Shown piece by piece: positions 33,886 through 35,609 of a stretch of 35,609 nt of DNA. The notes beneath the pieces were generated by a model. That model worked only from the letters and a program-made list of their open reading frames with translations, was not told the DNA's origin and did no database searches. Within the stretch, counting starts at the first letter, position 1, and each line of letters opens with the position of its first letter. The position numbers and the translations under genes were made by a program. The stretch comes from Chrysochromulina tobinii (taxonomy: Eukaryota; Haptophyta; Prymnesiales; Chrysochromulinaceae), in NCBI GenBank assembly GCA_001275005.1, contig JWZX01002910.1:1-35609 (forward strand). The letters are read 5' to 3'.

Positions 33886-34641
33886 CTAGCTGTTTGGCGC
33901 CCACTGCTGCCAGACAACAGTGGAGACGTTCCACACGCCGCCCCACACCCAGAGCTGGTTTTGGCTGAGAGGGCGAGTCGCCGTCGTCTCATGCGCCCAT
34001 CGATGACGCTCGTAGCCGTGCCGACGCATGATAGCCGCGATTGAGGCGTTCGTTTGCAGATCGCCCACCTCGGGGTTCCACTCGACACACCAGACGCGCA
34101 CGGGGATGCGCCAGTCAAACGTCTGCAGCACACGGTATTCGGAGCCCTCCACGTCCAAGCTGAACAGGTCAATATGGCTCACTCCGACGGCGCGCAGCAG
34201 CTGACCGAGCGGTGCGGATGGTACCTCGAACTGCTGGCGTGGCCGACTGCGATTCGGGTGGAAGCGCTTGGCGAACGTGTCTGAGAATTGGGTCGGGTCA
34301 CCAAACGTCGAGACGTAGAGCCCGTCCTGGAAGGTGAGCCACGAGTGATTCATGGACACGGCCGTGCACAGCTTGATCGCACGCGGTCGGTTGCGGAAGA
34401 GGGTGCGGCACGCACGGGGGTTTGCCTCGAGGAGCACGCCCGACCAGCCAAGCTTGTCCTCAAAAGCAAACGTGTTGCTGAGGTATATTCCATCAAGCGC
34501 GCCCATTTCGACAAAGAAGCCATTGCGCTGGCCAACAAAGAACTGCTCATAGAGGGCGAGATCCTCGAAAAGCTGTGAGCGTGCACTCCGCCCGAAGATG
34601 CCGCGCCCGACAGGGTAATCATAAGGCTCCACATTGCCCAT
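33886..34641 (-). CDS. FkbM-type SAM-dependent methyltransferase
   Basis: The product is 251 residues from the ATG at 34641 (MGNVEPYDYPVG). It matches the FkbM methyltransferase family: the S-adenosylmethionine site reads NGFFVEMGALDGIYLSNT, followed by WSGVLLEANP (ribose-contacting acidic residue) and, further on, HIDLFSLDVEGSEYRVLQTF and VWCVEWNPE. FkbM-like proteins O-methylate sugars or small metabolites and are common in algae and their viruses. The Trp-rich C-terminus (VWGGVWNVSTVVWQQWAPN) is unusual. The frame is open upstream to an ATG at 34962 with disordered, Gly/Arg-rich residues; I regard this as 5' UTR or a leader. No signal peptide is seen with the chosen start. Confidence 0.8.
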   Translation of the reverse strand: MGNVEPYDYPVGRGIFGRSARSQLFEDLALYEQFFVGQRNGFFVEMGALDGIYLSNTFAFEDKLGWSGVLLEANPRACRTLFRNRPRAIKLCTAVSMNHSWLTFQDGLYVSTFGDPTQFSDTFAKRFHPNRSRPRQQFEVPSAPLGQLLRAVGVSHIDLFSLDVEGSEYRVLQTFDWRIPVRVWCVEWNPEVGDLQTNASIAAIMRRHGYERHRWAHETTATRPLSQNQLWVWGGVWNVSTVVWQQWAPNS

Positions 34642-35043
34642 CGCTTGCGAGGAGGGGCGCTCGGGGTCGTGTGGAGTTGGAGTTTCGGCGTGCGACAGCA
34701 GAAGCCGAGAGGCGGCGCAATCTCTGGCTGCGTGCTTGCGACGTGTCACGCCGCGCTCCGCGCGCCGTACCAGGCGTTCACACAACACACCCTCGGGTAG
34801 CTCACTGAGCTCTTCCTCACTACGAGGGGATGACCTCCACACGGTTGACACAACAGAACAGGTCCCAGGGGTGGGCGGCGGCGCTCCCGCGCTGCTACCC
34901 ACATACCCCACTGCCCGCCCTGCTGGCCTGGCTCCGCCGGCGCCATGCTGTCCCGACTGCATGTATCCCCCCTGACTTCCTCCGCCTCCCTCTCCTCTCC
35001 TCCCCTCCACTGCCAGCAGCGCGGGCGTCGTCGCCCACGCCCC
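34642..35043. other. Intergenic between the FkbM-type gene and the recombinase
   Basis: This 402-bp stretch may encode an N-terminal extension of the FkbM protein (open frame to 34962). 34975-35040 is pyrimidine-rich on the plus strand (ctccctctcctctcctcccc). No other gene is seen. Confidence 0.4.
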
Positions 35044-35609
35044 TTACGTCTCGTCCTCCAAGTCCTCGAGCATGTCCGTAGACAGGTACTCGTCGAACCT
35101 GATGGCCGGCATCTCGTCCGGCATGAGGAGGAGCTCCTCGTCAGCGAATTTGATCCCCCGCTCGGTGTCCTCGAAGGACGTCGAGCCGATCACGCTCGCC
35201 AACTGCACCGCTGAGTGCATGTTGCACCTCGTGTACAGGATGTACACGTCGCTCGCCCAGCGCCCCGCCGCCCGGATCGCCGCCGGGCTCAGGCCGGCCG
35301 ACAGGGCTGCCGTCGCGCCTCCAATCCGCAGGGAGTGCGCCCCGAACTTGCGCGGGTCGAGCCCCAGACTCAGCATCAGGTGCTTGACTGTCCCGCGCAC
35401 CTGCTCCACGGTGAACGGCCGCTGGCCGCCCTGCCTGAACAGCGGCGTCGTCGCCCGCTGCGCCTCCGGCACCGGGTCGACGTCGAACAGGTGCCTGAGC
35501 GCACGCACCGGGTCGAGAAGGGTCCCCCCTCCGCCGAGCACCAGCGGGACCGTCTTGGTCGCGCCGGTGCGCTTCGCCGGCCGCATGCGGATCACGGCGT
35601 ACTCGGAGC
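35044..35609 (-). CDS. Tyrosine recombinase/integrase, C-terminal part (5' end beyond the right edge)
   Basis: The frame is open to the window edge, so about 188 C-terminal residues are seen. The catalytic half of a phage-integrase-like tyrosine recombinase is clear: GAHSLRIGGATAALSAGL (HxxR box), then AAIRAAGRWASDVYILYTRC with the Trp that replaces the second His in many eukaryotic elements and a candidate nucleophile Tyr in VYILYTR. The HSLRIGGAT...GRW...YxxYxR pattern is typical of recombinases in DIRS/Ngaro-type retroelements and related algal elements, which integrate by site-specific recombination. About 45 acidic residues follow the Tyr (DEELLLMPDEMP), longer than in minimal integrases. 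No reverse transcriptase or terminal repeat is visible inside the window, so the element type is undecided. Confidence 0.8.
   Translation of the reverse strand, partial: SEYAVIRMRPAKRTGATKTVPLVLGGGGTLLDPVRALRHLFDVDPVPEAQRATTPLFRQGGQRPFTVEQVRGTVKHLMLSLGLDPRKFGAHSLRIGGATAALSAGLSPAAIRAAGRWASDVYILYTRCNMHSAVQLASVIGSTSFEDTERGIKFADEELLLMPDEMPAIRFDEYLSTDMLEDLEDET

Overview
The window looks like nuclear DNA of a GC-rich, photosynthetic eukaryotic microalga, probably one with a secondary plastid (haptophyte-like). The reasons are: eukaryote-type proteins (SMYD-type SET/MYND, RNA 3'-phosphate cyclase, Notum-like esterase, lysosomal-type serine carboxypeptidase); spliced GT-AG introns; a plastid fibrillin and a HAT/TPR plastid-RNA-type protein, both with signal-peptide-like N-termini as in bipartite plastid targeting; strong GC3; and no operons or ribosome binding sites. 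The lineage is an inference, since there is no rRNA or organelle sequence here.

Layout, left to right. (i) 1-8772 is a phosphate-transporter neighbourhood. It holds a partial transporter running off the left edge, with a Ca-loop-rich N-terminus fused to the membrane domain (1-733, minus), an RNA 3'-terminal phosphate cyclase (minus) and a SET/MYND methyltransferase (plus). A head-to-head pair of PHT1-like transporters follows (5428-6870 minus; 7070-8772 plus, one intron), sharing a 199-bp promoter region. About 333 bp at the left edge is a near-identical copy of part of the 5428-6870 gene. (ii) 8744-9002 is a small repeat cluster. (iii) 9645-11012 (minus) is a FAD-dependent oxidoreductase. 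(iv) 11409-15989 (plus) is a 1526-residue EF-hand / ZU5-UPA-like / FN3-like scaffold. (v) 16399-19382 (plus) is a coiled-coil protein whose three introns each begin with a copy of the first bases of the following exon. (vi) 19621-20040 (minus) is a small CCHC zinc-knuckle, Gly/Tyr-rich protein. (vii) 20855-23260 (minus) is a secreted GH3 glycosidase with an inserted PAN/apple-like module, divergent from (viii) a fibrillin at 23532-24416 (plus). (ix) 25239-27926 (minus) is a HAT/TPR protein, divergent from (x) a serine carboxypeptidase (28229-29849, plus, one intron). (xi) 30304-31401 (minus) is a pectin-acetylesterase/Notum-like esterase. (xii) 31400-35609 is a less ordered, repeat-rich zone with a hypothetical ORF, a purine-rich low-complexity stretch, a FkbM-type methyltransferase and, at the right edge, the C-terminal part of a tyrosine recombinase, which suggests mobile DNA.

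The genes do not form one pathway. The clearest functional grouping is the three PHT1-like genes. Two genes (fibrillin, HAT/TPR) probably serve the plastid, and three encode likely secreted or vacuolar hydrolases (GH3, carboxypeptidase, pectin acetylesterase-like). The most unusual signals are the exon-start duplications at intron 5' ends, the Ca-loop/phosphate-transporter fusion and the EF-hand/ZU5-UPA-like scaffold. Start codons were chosen as ATG only; several longer open frames begin at non-ATG codons and were trimmed.
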